Positions 25,921 to 34,608 of a stretch of DNA of 64,000 bases are shown here, piece after piece. Origin of the DNA: Litorivita sp050633545 (lineage in GTDB: Bacteria; Pseudomonadota; Alphaproteobacteria; Rhodobacterales; Rhodobacteraceae). How positions within the stretch are numbered: the stretch's first letter is position 1; each line of letters starts with the position of its first letter. A program made the translations under genes and the position numbers. The notes below the pieces were generated by a model, which was not told the DNA's origin, did no database searches, and saw nothing but the letters and a program-made list of their open reading frames with translations. The stretch lies in NCBI GenBank assembly GCA_050633545.1, contig JBOEGS010000003.1:62001-126000 (forward strand), written 5' to 3'.

Positions 25921-28458
25921 CTAGCCTTTGGGCATTTGCAGCACCACGTTGCGCCCGCCCTTGGAGTAGCGCAATTCGCGCTCGCCAATGGCCAGCACCC
26001 TGCCGCCGTCGATGCGGTCGCCGACTTTGACCTTTTTGATCGACCCGTTGGACAGGCGCACCAAAGCATTGCGCGCCGAGGGTTTGCCGGAAATCCCGAT
26101 CAAGTTGATTTTGCGCAGGTTCAGCGCGCCGCGCACCGTGGCCTGTTTGGCAACGGAGGCCGTAGAGGGGATCGAGGGGGCCACCGTGCGCGGCGCGGCG
26201 ATGGCGGCGGTTTGCACGCGCGCCTCCGTCCGGGCCGCGGCAGGGGCGGCGCGGGCGACGATTTTGGCGATATCCTTGGGGCGCTCTTCGGGACGTTTGG
26301 AGATCAGGACGGCCTGTTCGGTCGGGGTCTCGCTGCGCTCTTCGTCCTGTTTTTGTTGCGGCAGCTCGGGGCGGGCCTTGGGGCGGAACGCGGCCAGTTC
26401 AAGGCGGCTGCGCCCGCCAAGCTGGCTGCGCTCGCTTTGCTCGACCAGATCGTCAGGGCGCGGGCGCGGGCGAAAGGCGGCCAATCGGGTCAACGTCGCG
26501 GTTTCGGCGTCGGTCGGGGCGGGGGCCTCGGTCAGGCGGCGCGGCAATTGCGGCGGCACGGCGGCGGGTTTGCCCGCGCGCACCAAAACGCCTTCGGCGG
26601 TGATCGCCCCTTGCGGCGTCGCGCGCACGAGGCCGCGCGCGTCGAGGGCAAACCGTGTGCCCGCCGCCGCCGGAGAGGCGCGGTTCCCGGGCAAGACATC
26701 GCTAAGCGCGGCATTGGGGTTGGGCAGGGCGAGCGCGTCGAACACGGGCACTTTGGGGTCGATGGAGGTGTGGTAAAGCTCGTCGACGCTGTCTGTGGGC
26801 GGGGCGCTGATGGGAGCGGGGGCGCGTTGCCAGACGCCGCTGGCGTCATAGGCGGTTTGCGCCGCGGCCTCGCTCATGACGGGGGACGGCGCGTCGGGCG
26901 CGCGCTCGATTGGCGCGGCGGGCGGCAAGCGCGCCTCGCGCAGGGCCGCTTCGGCCTCGGCATCCATATCGGATAGATCGCTTTGCGGGGCCTGCTGCGG
27001 CAAGTTGTCCGTCTCGGCGGCCAGTTCTGCGCCGCTTTGGCCGCCGACCAATCCGGCCACCTCATCGTCAAGGAACAAGGCTGCCCAAGCCGCAATCGCT
27101 GCCAAAAACAGCACCAGCCCACCGGTCAAAATCAACGCCAGATGTTTGGGCTTGCCGCGGGTTGCGGCGGCGGCGGGCGCGGACGGTGCTGCCGTCTCGT
27201 TCAGAGCCGCGCCGCCCAGCCCGATGCTCAACCGGCGCGGGGCGCTTATGGCGCCATCGGCCGAAGGGGTGACGGCCAAGGCGCGCGGGGCGGCGCTGCG
27301 GCGGGTGGCAAAACGCGCTTCGCTGGCCTCTTGGGCCGGATCAGCGGGGGCGGGCGCTGTGACGGGCGGCGCGGCGGCGGTCTCGTCTTGGGCCTGCGTG
27401 CTGGCCGATTGCGGCACATCAAGGTGCAACGGCCCGCGTGCGGCGCGCGGCGTGTCGGTTTGCGAAGCGGGGATCGGAATCGAGGCCGCCGTGGCCCCCA
27501 CATCGGCGCGCGAGACACCCGAGAGGCGCGGCGCGGCCGAGAGGCTGTCGCGCGGGGGGGCGTCGCCGCGAGGCTGGCGCACCGAAGAAAAGCTCGGCGC
27601 GGGGGGCTCTTGGGCGCGTCGTTCGGCACCATCGGGGATATCGCCCGAAGAGACGGGGCGCGCAGCGGCGCCCGAGGCGGGAGCAGGGACGTCTTTGGCA
27701 GCGTCATCTTGGGCATCTTGCGCGGTCATGCCCGCCGGATCGGCGCCGGAGCTGTCGGCGTTCAGGTCGGTTTGCGTGCCGATTTGAGCGTCGGGCTCGC
27801 TGTCGGGATGTCTATCGGGCTGCGGGCCGGACTGGATATCCGCCGATGCGGTGTTATCTGTCTCGGCGCTTGGCTGCGGCTTTGGCGCGGCGGGCTGGGC
27901 ATCGCCGATGATGCGGATCGGCGAGGTGTCGCGCATAATCGCATCGCCATCCTCCAGCAAGGCCGCCGCCGCCGAGGAGGTGCCGAAAAACGGCTCGCCC
28001 AAAAACGCGCCTGCGGGCGCGATGGCGACAAAGCTGAGCGGCTCGAACCCGTGCATTTGCGCAAAGCTCTCGGCCTCGGCCAAGGTTTCGCGCGCCACGG
28101 CGGCAATATGGGTCAATTCTCCCTGCGCCGACCAGTCAAAGGCCAGATCGGCCACCGGATAGGGGGTTTGCCCGTCCAAGGCGGCGCGGGCCAGTTCGGC
28201 GCGCTGAAAGCCGGGCACATCGCCGGTCTCGATGGTCAGATAGCGGATTTGATCGTTGGGAATGACCAGTTTGCAGGTCAGTCGCGCATCGTCAGGCGGG
28301 CCAAGCGCCAGACCCTGCGCGCGCAATTCGCCAAGCGCCGCGCCCAGATCGGGCACATCCAGCGCCACGGTTTGCCCCACGCGCACCCATCCGGGGAAAC
28401 TGCGCATCAGCAGTCCTATCCCGTCAAAAGACAGCGTAAGGGCAAAATCGGGTTTCAT
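25921..28458 (-). CDS. Orphan bitopic protein: GspL/PilM-like N-domain, TM helix, PilP/GspC-like C-domain
   Basis: An 845-residue protein starting MKPDFALTLSFDGIGLLM. Residues 1 to about 187 resemble the cytoplasmic actin-like half of GspL/PilM (LARAALDGQTPYPVADLAFD, ARETLAEAESFAQMHGFEP). Residues of about 188-430 are Ala/Pro/Asp-rich and look disordered. One membrane helix lies at about 434-457. After a second disordered stretch, the last 70 residues (ALVRLSNGSIKKVKVGDRID, GGRVLAIGERELRYSKGG) resemble the periplasmic domain of PilP/GspC. No other secretion or pilus gene is nearby. Domain assignments are by eye; function unknown. Confidence 0.6.
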   Translation of the reverse strand: MKPDFALTLSFDGIGLLMRSFPGWVRVGQTVALDVPDLGAALGELRAQGLALGPPDDARLTCKLVIPNDQIRYLTIETGDVPGFQRAELARAALDGQTPYPVADLAFDWSAQGELTHIAAVARETLAEAESFAQMHGFEPLSFVAIAPAGAFLGEPFFGTSSAAAALLEDGDAIMRDTSPIRIIGDAQPAAPKPQPSAETDNTASADIQSGPQPDRHPDSEPDAQIGTQTDLNADSSGADPAGMTAQDAQDDAAKDVPAPASGAAARPVSSGDIPDGAERRAQEPPAPSFSSVRQPRGDAPPRDSLSAAPRLSGVSRADVGATAASIPIPASQTDTPRAARGPLHLDVPQSASTQAQDETAAAPPVTAPAPADPAQEASEARFATRRSAAPRALAVTPSADGAISAPRRLSIGLGGAALNETAAPSAPAAAATRGKPKHLALILTGGLVLFLAAIAAWAALFLDDEVAGLVGGQSGAELAAETDNLPQQAPQSDLSDMDAEAEAALREARLPPAAPIERAPDAPSPVMSEAAAQTAYDASGVWQRAPAPISAPPTDSVDELYHTSIDPKVPVFDALALPNPNAALSDVLPGNRASPAAAGTRFALDARGLVRATPQGAITAEGVLVRAGKPAAVPPQLPRRLTEAPAPTDAETATLTRLAAFRPRPRPDDLVEQSERSQLGGRSRLELAAFRPKARPELPQQKQDEERSETPTEQAVLISKRPEERPKDIAKIVARAAPAAARTEARVQTAAIAAPRTVAPSIPSTASVAKQATVRGALNLRKINLIGISGKPSARNALVRLSNGSIKKVKVGDRIDGGRVLAIGERELRYSKGGRNVVLQMPKG

Positions 28459-28603
28459 CGCAGCGGTTCTACCATCCCCATGCCGCCCACGGAAAACAAT
28501 TGGCGGCTTATGCGCGATTTTACAGCAGCTTCCCGCCGAGGGGAAGGAAAACACGCCGCCCCCTTTGCGGGAAGCGGCGTGAAGAGCGGGCGCTAAGCCC
28601 GTA

Positions 28604-29884
28604 TTATGCCGAGGCTTTTGCCAAGGCTTGTTCGAGATCGGCGATCAAGTCCTTGGCATCCTCGATGCCGATAGAGATGCGCACCACATCGGGGCCTGCG
28701 CCTGCGGCGACTTGCTGTGCTTCGGACAATTGCCGATGGGTGGTCGAGGCCGGATGGATCACAAGGCTGCGCGTATCGCCAAGGTTGGCCACATGGGAGA
28801 AAATCTCCAAGGCTTCGACGAATTTGACGCAAGCGTCATAGCCGCCTTTGAGAGCGATGGTGAACAGCCCGCCGGTGCCTTTGGGAAACAGCGCCTTGGC
28901 GCGGGCGTGATAGGGCGAGGAGGGCAGGCCGGCATAGGTGACCTTGGCCACGGCGCCGTTGCCTTCGAGCCATTTGGCCACGGTTTGCGCATTGGCGCAG
29001 TGACGCTCCATGCGCAAGGAGAGCGTTTCGATCCCCATCAAGGTGTAATGCGCCGCTTGCGGGTTGAGCGTCATGCCCAGATCGCGCAACCCGATGGCGA
29101 TGCCGTGGAAGGTGAAAGCCAGCGGGCCGAAGGTCTCGTGGAATTTGAGGCCGTGATAGGCGGGCTCCGGCTCGCTGAGCGAGGGGAATTTGCCCGAAGC
29201 GGACCAGTCGAAATTGCCGCTGTCGACCACAACGCCGCCGGTGACGGTGCCATTGCCGGTGAGGTATTTGGTCATCGAATGCACCACAAGCGTGGCGCCC
29301 ATGGCGATGGGATTGCACAGGTAGGGCGTCGCCGATGTGTTATCCACAATGAGCGGCAGCCCCGCCGCATCGGCGATTTTGGCCAGCGCGGGGATGTCGC
29401 TCACATAGCCGCCGGGGTTGGCGATGCTTTCGCAAAATACCGCGCGTGTGTCGTCGTCAATCGCCGCTTTGACCGCATCGAGATCTTCGGTATCGACGAA
29501 TTTGGCGGACCATCCGAAGCGGGTGATGGTTTGGGTGAACTGCGTGATCGATCCGCCGTAAAGCCGCGTCGAGACCACCACATTGCGCCCTGGCGCCATA
29601 AGCGGAAACAGCGCCATGATCTGCGCCGCGTGACCGGACGAGCAGCAGACTGCGCCGACCCCGCCTTCCAGCGTGGCGATGCGCTCTTGCAAGACCGCGA
29701 CCGTGGGGTTGGTCAGGCGCGAATAGATATATCCCACCTCTTGCAGGTTGAACAAAGCGGCGGCGTGATCGGCATCGCGAAACACATAGGCCGTGGTTTG
29801 GTAAATCGGGGTTTGCCGCGCGCCGGTGGCCGGATCGGGGCGGGCGCCCGCGTGGATTTGCAATGTGTCGAAACCGTGCGTCAT
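28604..29884 (-). CDS. metY: O-acetylhomoserine sulfhydrylase / aminocarboxypropyltransferase
   Basis: A 426-residue PLP enzyme of the Cys/Met metabolism family. It replaces the acetyl group of O-acetylhomoserine with sulfide, giving homocysteine. The PLP lysine is K206 in VVHSMTKYLTGNG; SRLTNPTVAVLQERIATLEGG and DNTSATPYLCNPIAMGATL are family signatures. The ATG follows GGGAGGA. It could also use methanethiol. I looked for a SAM-II riboswitch in its leader and did not recognise one. A VOC gene diverges about 100 bases away. Confidence 0.92.
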   Translation of the reverse strand: MTHGFDTLQIHAGARPDPATGARQTPIYQTTAYVFRDADHAAALFNLQEVGYIYSRLTNPTVAVLQERIATLEGGVGAVCCSSGHAAQIMALFPLMAPGRNVVVSTRLYGGSITQFTQTITRFGWSAKFVDTEDLDAVKAAIDDDTRAVFCESIANPGGYVSDIPALAKIADAAGLPLIVDNTSATPYLCNPIAMGATLVVHSMTKYLTGNGTVTGGVVVDSGNFDWSASGKFPSLSEPEPAYHGLKFHETFGPLAFTFHGIAIGLRDLGMTLNPQAAHYTLMGIETLSLRMERHCANAQTVAKWLEGNGAVAKVTYAGLPSSPYHARAKALFPKGTGGLFTIALKGGYDACVKFVEALEIFSHVANLGDTRSLVIHPASTTHRQLSEAQQVAAGAGPDVVRISIGIEDAKDLIADLEQALAKASA

Positions 29885-29985
29885 ATGTAAGTCCTCCCTA
29901 TGCCGCGATTATGCGGTCTTGCGTGTCAGTGGCCATTTGGTCGATGGTCGGGGGGACTGTCGCCAATAAAAGCAGGAATGCCAAG

Positions 29986-30411
29986 ATGCCAAGCGCGAAA
30001 CTTACCCCCTTCCACCTTGCGGTAAATGTTGACGACCTTGAGGCGGCGCGCGCATTCTACGGCGCGCTTTTGGGCGCAAAGGAGGGGCGCAGCACCGAAA
30101 CTTGGGTGGATTTCGATTTTTTCGGCCATCAATTGAGCCTGCATCTGGGGCCGGTGATGGCCACGTCGCCGACGGGGCATGTGGGCGAACACCTTGTGCC
30201 GATGCCGCATTACGGCGTGGTTTTGCCGCTGGGGGCGTGGCGCGGCTTGGCCGATCGTTTGACGGCGGCGGGGGTGGATTTCATTCTCGCGCCCTCGGTG
30301 CGCTTCGAAGGCGAGCCAGGCGAGCAATGGACGATGTTTTTCACCGATCCGGCGGGCAACCCGATTGAAATCAAGGGCTTTCCCGATGCGTCAGGGATTT
30401 TCGCGCATTAG
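29986..30411 (+). CDS. VOC family (glyoxalase/dioxygenase-like) protein
   Basis: A 141-residue vicinal-oxygen-chelate protein. The two-beta-alpha-beta-fold halves start with FHLAVNVDDLEAARAFYGAL (with the metal-ligand histidine) and HYGVVLPLGAWRGLADRL; the last ligand glutamate is in DPAGNPIEIKGF. Substrate unknown. The start has AGGA upstream. Its stop overlaps the stop of the convergent downstream gene by 4 bases. Confidence 0.85.
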   Translation: MPSAKLTPFHLAVNVDDLEAARAFYGALLGAKEGRSTETWVDFDFFGHQLSLHLGPVMATSPTGHVGEHLVPMPHYGVVLPLGAWRGLADRLTAAGVDFILAPSVRFEGEPGEQWTMFFTDPAGNPIEIKGFPDASGIFAH

Positions 30412-31415
30412 CGCATCCAAAAACCGGCGCGTTTGATCTGGTTGCGCAGGGCCTGTTCGCGCCGCGGCAAATTATTCTGGTCGAACATGGCGCGCACTTT
30501 TTGCCCGCGCCCTTGATAGATCAGCCGCTTGTAAGGCTCGTAGGTCTTGAGCACTTTCTTGAGCTTGTTGGGCTGGCTGATCTCTTCGAGCACCTCGATC
30601 ACGCGGTCATCCTCGCGCGCATAAAGCAGGGGCAGGACGCGGTAATGACAGGTCACCGACCCGTCGAGCAATCCCTCCGGCAAGGTATCGCGCCCGCCGC
30701 CCAGAGCGTGGATCACCAGCGGCAAGGCGATCTGGTCAAGCCAGGGGTCAAAGACCTGACAGCATAGCTCCACCGGCGGGTTGTCGCGGATTTCCAGTGC
30801 ATAGCGCAAGAACAGATCGCCAAAGACGCGCGGGCATTTGTAAAAGAAATACCCAGCGTTGAAATAGAGGTAGCGCTTCCAGTATTCGTCCGGCTGGCTC
30901 AGGTCGAGCGAGCTGTCGAAATCGAGATCAAAGCGGTCATAGAGCGATTTCCACAGACCCGTATAACCGGGGCCGTAAAGCTCGGGTTTGGGCCATGTGC
31001 CCTCGCGGCGCATCGAGGCCATGGGGCGGTCGAAATCAAACGGCACCTGCGTCAGATCACCGGTCACCAATGTGTCAGTGTCGAAAAACACAAATGGCTC
31101 GCCCTCGGGCAGGGCGGCGAGGGCCTCGATTTTATTGCCATAAGGGTAGGGCGCGCCGAAATGGCGGCTCTCGAAGGGCAGGATTTGCGCGCCAAGTTCG
31201 CCAAGCGCGGCCAGAACCTCGTCATTGCGGATGCTCGGATCGTGATCGCCCCAAAGCGGTCCGGCTTGCGGGGTGGCGACGAAAAGCTGTCCGGCGAAAT
31301 CGGGGCTGTTGGTGCGCAGGGAGGCGGCAAAAAGCAAGGCTTCATACATCAGGCGGCCTTGCTGCCCGATGATGAGAATATTGAACGGTTGATCTGTGCC
31401 GCTGTGCTCTGCCAT
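30408..31415 (-). CDS. Glycosyltransferase-like protein (GT-A fold, GT8-like)
   Basis: A 335-residue cytoplasmic protein. FNILIIGQQGRLMYEAL starts the fold and PFVFFDTDTLVTGDL is a DxD-type motif, as in GT8 enzymes, where it binds metal and nucleotide sugar. YLYFNAGYFFYKCP further matches the FNSG-like acceptor loop of GT8 proteins. The C-terminal 70 residues are basic and helical. The ATG at 31415 follows GAGGGCGAG. Donor and acceptor unknown. Convergent and overlapping with the VOC gene by 4 bases. Confidence 0.65.
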   Translation of the reverse strand: MAEHSGTDQPFNILIIGQQGRLMYEALLFAASLRTNSPDFAGQLFVATPQAGPLWGDHDPSIRNDEVLAALGELGAQILPFESRHFGAPYPYGNKIEALAALPEGEPFVFFDTDTLVTGDLTQVPFDFDRPMASMRREGTWPKPELYGPGYTGLWKSLYDRFDLDFDSSLDLSQPDEYWKRYLYFNAGYFFYKCPRVFGDLFLRYALEIRDNPPVELCCQVFDPWLDQIALPLVIHALGGGRDTLPEGLLDGSVTCHYRVLPLLYAREDDRVIEVLEEISQPNKLKKVLKTYEPYKRLIYQGRGQKVRAMFDQNNLPRREQALRNQIKRAGFWMR

Positions 31416-31551
31416 GCTCGCCCTCATTGTTTGTCGAGGTTTTGCGGCAGTATAGAGGAGGAAGCGCAGGGCGCGAAAGGGGCGAATGGCGGGCATTTCC
31501 CCTTTGGGGTTATTTCGCGGGGCGTTTCGATTTTAGCAAAAGGATTTTATC

Positions 31552-32010
31552 ATGAAATACAATCTATTGAAGGGCGCGCTTGCCTTAGTGTTGGCGGGTT
31601 GGGGCGCGGCGATTGCAGCGCAAGAGGCGCTTCAGGCCGAAGATCAAACCCCGACGGGCAAATTCACCACCGCCGCCGAGGTCAAACCGATCCTTGAGGC
31701 CACCCGCGCCAATTGGGTCGCGCTGCGCGACTATAACGGGCAGGATTTGCTTTATGTGACGCATCTTTGGGCGTGGCGCTGCGGGCTCAAACAGATGAAA
31801 GTCTCGCTCAATGGCGGGGCGTTCGAGGTCTGGCCCCTGCCGCCATGCCATGCGCAAACCGCCGCGCCCAATGCGATCACCGAGGCGGACGGGCTGCCTT
31901 ACCGCGGCTTTGCTACGGGCAGTATTGCCACCGTGGCGGTGCAGGTGACCTATGATGATTTGAGCAAGGGCAGCGGCCAATGGGGGCGGGGCGAGATTTT
32001 GATGCCTTAG
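31552..32010 (+). CDS. Secreted hypothetical protein
   Basis: A 152-residue protein with a signal peptide (KYNLLKGALALVLAGWGAAI, cleavage probably after AIAA). The mature part holds two cysteines (WRCGLKQM and LPPCHAQT) that may form a disulfide, and a beta-rich core (LLYVTHLWAW, IATVAVQVTY). I do not recognise the family. It is followed by a strong bidirectional terminator. Confidence 0.7.
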   Translation: MKYNLLKGALALVLAGWGAAIAAQEALQAEDQTPTGKFTTAAEVKPILEATRANWVALRDYNGQDLLYVTHLWAWRCGLKQMKVSLNGGAFEVWPLPPCHAQTAAPNAITEADGLPYRGFATGSIATVAVQVTYDDLSKGSGQWGRGEILMP

Positions 32011-32026
32011 GGCGCGCGCGGTGGGT

Positions 32027-32056
32027 GCGATCGGGCCATAAGATTGGCCCGATCGC
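32027..32056. terminator. Bidirectional terminator
   Basis: A perfect 12-bp stem GCGATCGGGCCA / TGGCCCGATCGC with a 6-base loop, followed by AATTTAAAA. It separates the secreted protein gene from the convergent nitroreductase gene. Confidence 0.8.
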
Positions 32057-32076
32057 AATTTAAAACAGCATCGCGC

Positions 32077-32718
32077 TCAGGCGACGTGGGTGACCATGGT
32101 GTCAGCCGGTTTGCGCACTTTTTTCATTGGCAATAACCAATCTGCGGCCGGATCGCGGTATCCCAAAGGCAGCAAGACAACAGAGCGCAGGCCGCGTTCT
32201 TTCAAGCCCAAAATCTCGTCAACCTTGGCGGGATCAAACCCTTCCATCGGCGTGCTGTCGACTTGTTGTTCTGCGGCAGCAACGAGAGCCACGCCCAAGG
32301 CGATATAGGCTTGGCGGGCGGCATGGGCATAATTCACCTCTGCGTCACGCGGCACGTAGCTGTTTTTCAGGTTGTCGTAATATGCGTTCAACATCGGCAG
32401 ATCGCCGCGCGCTGCGACGTTAAGATCGGTGACTTCGTCGATGCGCGCGGCTGTGTAATTGTCCCAAGCCGCAAAGACCAACAGATGCGACCCCTCTGTG
32501 ATCTGGGCCTGACCGCCAGCGGCCTCTTGCACTTTCGCCAACACCTCCTTGTTGGTGACCACGATCACCTCAAAGGGTTGTGTGCCGCTCGACGTTGGGG
32601 CCAAGCGGATCGCTTCGATGATTGTGTCCAGCTTTTGTTGCGGGACAGATTTGCCGGGGTCCATTTTTTTGGTGGCATAGCGCCAGTTCAACTGTTCGAT
32701 CAGGGTGCTTTTGGTCAT
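32077..32718 (-). CDS. Nitroreductase family protein (NfsB-like)
   Basis: A 213-residue flavin (FMN) nitroreductase. LNWRYATKKMDPGKSVP near the N-terminus, LAPTSSGTQPFEVIVVTN, and GFDPAKVDEILGLKERGLRS in the C-terminal part match NfsB/NAD(P)H-dependent oxidoreductases that reduce nitroaromatics or quinones. It is divergent from an HxlR-type regulator, with a palindrome between them, so redox- or quinone-induced expression is likely. Confidence 0.9.
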   Translation of the reverse strand: MTKSTLIEQLNWRYATKKMDPGKSVPQQKLDTIIEAIRLAPTSSGTQPFEVIVVTNKEVLAKVQEAAGGQAQITEGSHLLVFAAWDNYTAARIDEVTDLNVAARGDLPMLNAYYDNLKNSYVPRDAEVNYAHAARQAYIALGVALVAAAEQQVDSTPMEGFDPAKVDEILGLKERGLRSVVLLPLGYRDPAADWLLPMKKVRKPADTMVTHVA

Positions 32719-32752
32719 GGGAAGGGTCCTATTGCTGGCACGCGCTTGGCGT

Positions 32753-32769
32753 GGTATATAATTTATACC
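32753..32769. promoter_or_regulatory. Likely HxlR-family operator
   Basis: The palindrome GGTATA-TAATT-TATACC, with 6-bp perfect arms, sits in the 124-base space between the nitroreductase and the divergent HxlR gene, 35 bases before the nitroreductase start. HxlR regulators such as HypR and YodB bind short palindromes at such divergent promoters. It may also contain a -10-like TATAAT. Confidence 0.6.
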
Positions 32770-32842
32770 GACGATCTATTGGGAACCTGAGCGGTCCGCA
32801 AGAAGGCACAAAAATGAACCTTGGTCACACAAAGGGAACCAC

Positions 32843-33208
32843 ATGCTAGACGCCGAACGATGCCCTGATTGCAAACGTATCAACGAAGTGCTCGCGCGCG
32901 TCGGTGACCGTTGGAGCGTTCTGGTGATCATATCTTTGGCCGAGTATGGGACGCTTCGGTTCAACGCGTTAAAGCGAAACCTGGGTATCTCGCAACGAAT
33001 GCTGAGCCTGACGCTCAAAGAGCTTGAGCGTGACGGTCTTGTCAACCGCACCTACCACCCGACGATCCCGCCAAAGGTCGAATACAATCTGACGCCGTTG
33101 GGAGAGTCATTTCGCGAACCCGTGGTCGCATTGGGCCAGTGGGCGCTTGGCAATCTGTCGATCATCGATGCGGCACGTGCGAGTTATGATAAAGCCTCTG
33201 GCAGCTGA
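32843..33208 (+). CDS. HxlR family transcriptional regulator
   Basis: A 121-residue winged-helix regulator. RCPDCKRINEVLARVGDRWS at the N-terminus holds Cys7 and Cys10. In HypR/QorR-like relatives an N-terminal cysteine senses electrophiles or quinones by forming a disulfide. The HTH lies at about residues 38-75 (LRFNALKRNLGISQRMLSLT). Divergent from a nitroreductase, its probable target; a palindrome lies between them. Confidence 0.88.
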   Translation: MLDAERCPDCKRINEVLARVGDRWSVLVIISLAEYGTLRFNALKRNLGISQRMLSLTLKELERDGLVNRTYHPTIPPKVEYNLTPLGESFREPVVALGQWALGNLSIIDAARASYDKASGS

Positions 33209-33385
33209 AAACCCGTAAGAACAGCGCCGATGTTGGGCGCCGCGGACCATGCGGGCATCCGGTTGCGATTATGTGTGAAGATGCAAATTTCGCGCTGGGG
33301 GCGAAGTCTTTGCCTGTGGGGGAATTGATATCGTCGCGCTGTGGCGGGTTCGTATCCGCCCGAGGTATTCTAACATCTGGGAAAG

Positions 33386-33469
33386 TGGTGGGCGACCCTG
33401 GAATCGAACCAGGCGTGCGTCTCCGCGAGGGAGTTACAGTCCCCTGCCACACCTTGCGGCCTGTCGCCC
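33386..33469 (-). tRNA. tRNA-Tyr (GUA)
   Basis: An 84-nt class II tRNA on the minus strand with encoded CCA: acceptor stem GGGCGAC/GTCGCCC, D arm GCCGCAAGGTGTGGC, anticodon GTA at 33437-33435, a long variable arm (CTCGCGGAGACGCACG region), T arm CCTGG TTCGATT CCAGG and discriminator A. The rlmB gene diverges on the other side. Confidence 0.95.
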
Positions 33470-33622
33470 ACTTACCGATCAACGGCAGCGCCGCGTTTCG
33501 AGTAGGGGGTGATTACTAGCGCGACTTTGGGTCGTCAACAGGAAAATCTCATGCTAAGGCCCGTTGGACATGAGAATTTTACGGGCCTGCGGGGCGGGCC
33601 GCGCGTATAGGGGCATTGCACC

Positions 33623-34399
33623 ATGAAAAAACCCAAATGGGTCGTCGAAAAAGAGCAAGCAAAACGGGCCGCTGCGGCGGAAACGGTCTGGCTCTTCGGG
33701 CTGCACGCGGTGCGCGATGCATTGGAGAATCCGGCGCGGGTAAAATTGCAGTTGATGGTCACGCCGAATGCGCAGGCCAAACTTGAAGAGGCGATTGCCG
33801 CTTCGGGCATGGAGCCGCAGGTCGTCGATCCGCGCAAATTCAAACCGCCGCTTGATCCGCAATCGGTGCATCAGGGCGCGGTTTTGGAAGTGAAGCCTCT
33901 GGATTGGGGGCCGGTGGCCGAATGCTGCATGGGCCGCGAAGGCGTGGTGCCGCGGGTGGTTTTGCTCGACCGTGTGACCGATCCGCATAACGTCGGTGCG
34001 ATCTTGCGCTCGGCCGAGGTCTTTGGCGCCAGCGCCGTCATCGGCATGCGCCATCACAGCGCCCCCGAAACCGGCGCTTTGGCGAAAACCGCAAGTGGCG
34101 CATTGGAGCGCCAGCCCTATTTGCGGGTGCGCAATCTGGCCGATACGATCAAGGAATTGCAAAATATGGGCTATCTGGTTTTGGGCCTTGATGGCGAGGC
34201 CGAGATCACGATCGAGGCGGCGTTGGAGGGCAAGCGGGGCCGCCCCGTTGCCTTGGTTTTGGGGGCCGAGGGGCCAGGATTGCGGCAAAAAACCAAAGAG
34301 ACCTGCGATGCTTTGGTAAAGATCGATTTTGCGGCGGGCTTTGGCTCGCTCAACGTCTCCAATGCGGCGGCTGTGGCGCTTTATGCGGCCAAGCCATAG
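33623..34399 (+). CDS. rlmB: 23S rRNA (guanosine-2'-O-)-methyltransferase RlmB
   Basis: A 258-residue SpoU-family (SPOUT knot) methyltransferase. N-terminal substrate-binding domain (TVWLFGLHAVRDALENPARV), then the catalytic domain with the knot motifs DRVTDPHNVGAILRSAE, LVLGAEGPGLR and SLNVSNAAAVALY. It is predicted to methylate G2251 of 23S rRNA. It follows tRNA-Tyr in divergent orientation and is followed by about 180 non-coding bases with a strong terminator. Confidence 0.92.
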   Translation: MKKPKWVVEKEQAKRAAAAETVWLFGLHAVRDALENPARVKLQLMVTPNAQAKLEEAIAASGMEPQVVDPRKFKPPLDPQSVHQGAVLEVKPLDWGPVAECCMGREGVVPRVVLLDRVTDPHNVGAILRSAEVFGASAVIGMRHHSAPETGALAKTASGALERQPYLRVRNLADTIKELQNMGYLVLGLDGEAEITIEAALEGKRGRPVALVLGAEGPGLRQKTKETCDALVKIDFAAGFGSLNVSNAAAVALYAAKP

Positions 34400-34478
34400 G
34401 CGCGCGGCAGGGCAGGGCGAAAGGCTGTTTGGGCAAAAAATTGCCGGTGCGAGTTAACGCTTCGTTCACAGATATATT

Positions 34479-34608
34479 ACATCCTCTTTTTATCTAAGGC
34501 GCCATGCCTACATGATGTCCCGAGGGCGCAAGATGGAACCCTGCGCCTTTCTTCACTGTCCCTCGTTCCGCAACTGAATGCCCAAGGCTTCGCGCCTTGG
34601 GCTTTTTT
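34479..34608 (+). ncRNA. Candidate small RNA or long structured 3' UTR of rlmB
   Basis: No ORF is supported between rlmB and the next gene, yet the stretch ends in a textbook terminator (34580-34608). TATATT at 34473-34478 could be a -10 box, but no good -35 is visible. Inside are two alternative hairpins: GGCGCA (34525-34530) with TGCGCC (34542-34547), and CGAGGG (34521-34526) with CCCTCG (34560-34565). It does not match the SRP RNA core or 6S RNA as far as I can recall. The 5' end is a guess. Confidence 0.35.
34580..34608 (+). terminator. Strong intrinsic terminator
   Basis: Stem GCCCAAGGC / GCCTTGGGC with loop TTCGC, followed by six T at 34603-34608. It lies 180 bases after rlmB and 56 bases before the next gene. 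Confidence 0.9.

Noticed and set aside
26983..28596. 537-residue Arg/Gly-rich frame antisense to the GspL/PilP-like protein
   Set aside because: No start context, composition typical of a shadow; the minus-strand frame has ordered domains at both ends.
29885..29985. SAM riboswitch before metY
   Set aside because: No recognisable SAM-II or SAM/SAH core; only short non-specific hairpins.
34479..34608. SRP RNA or 6S RNA identity for the candidate small RNA
   Set aside because: The SRP core (GGAAGGAAGCAGC-like) is absent and no long 6S-like central bubble with closing stem could be drawn.
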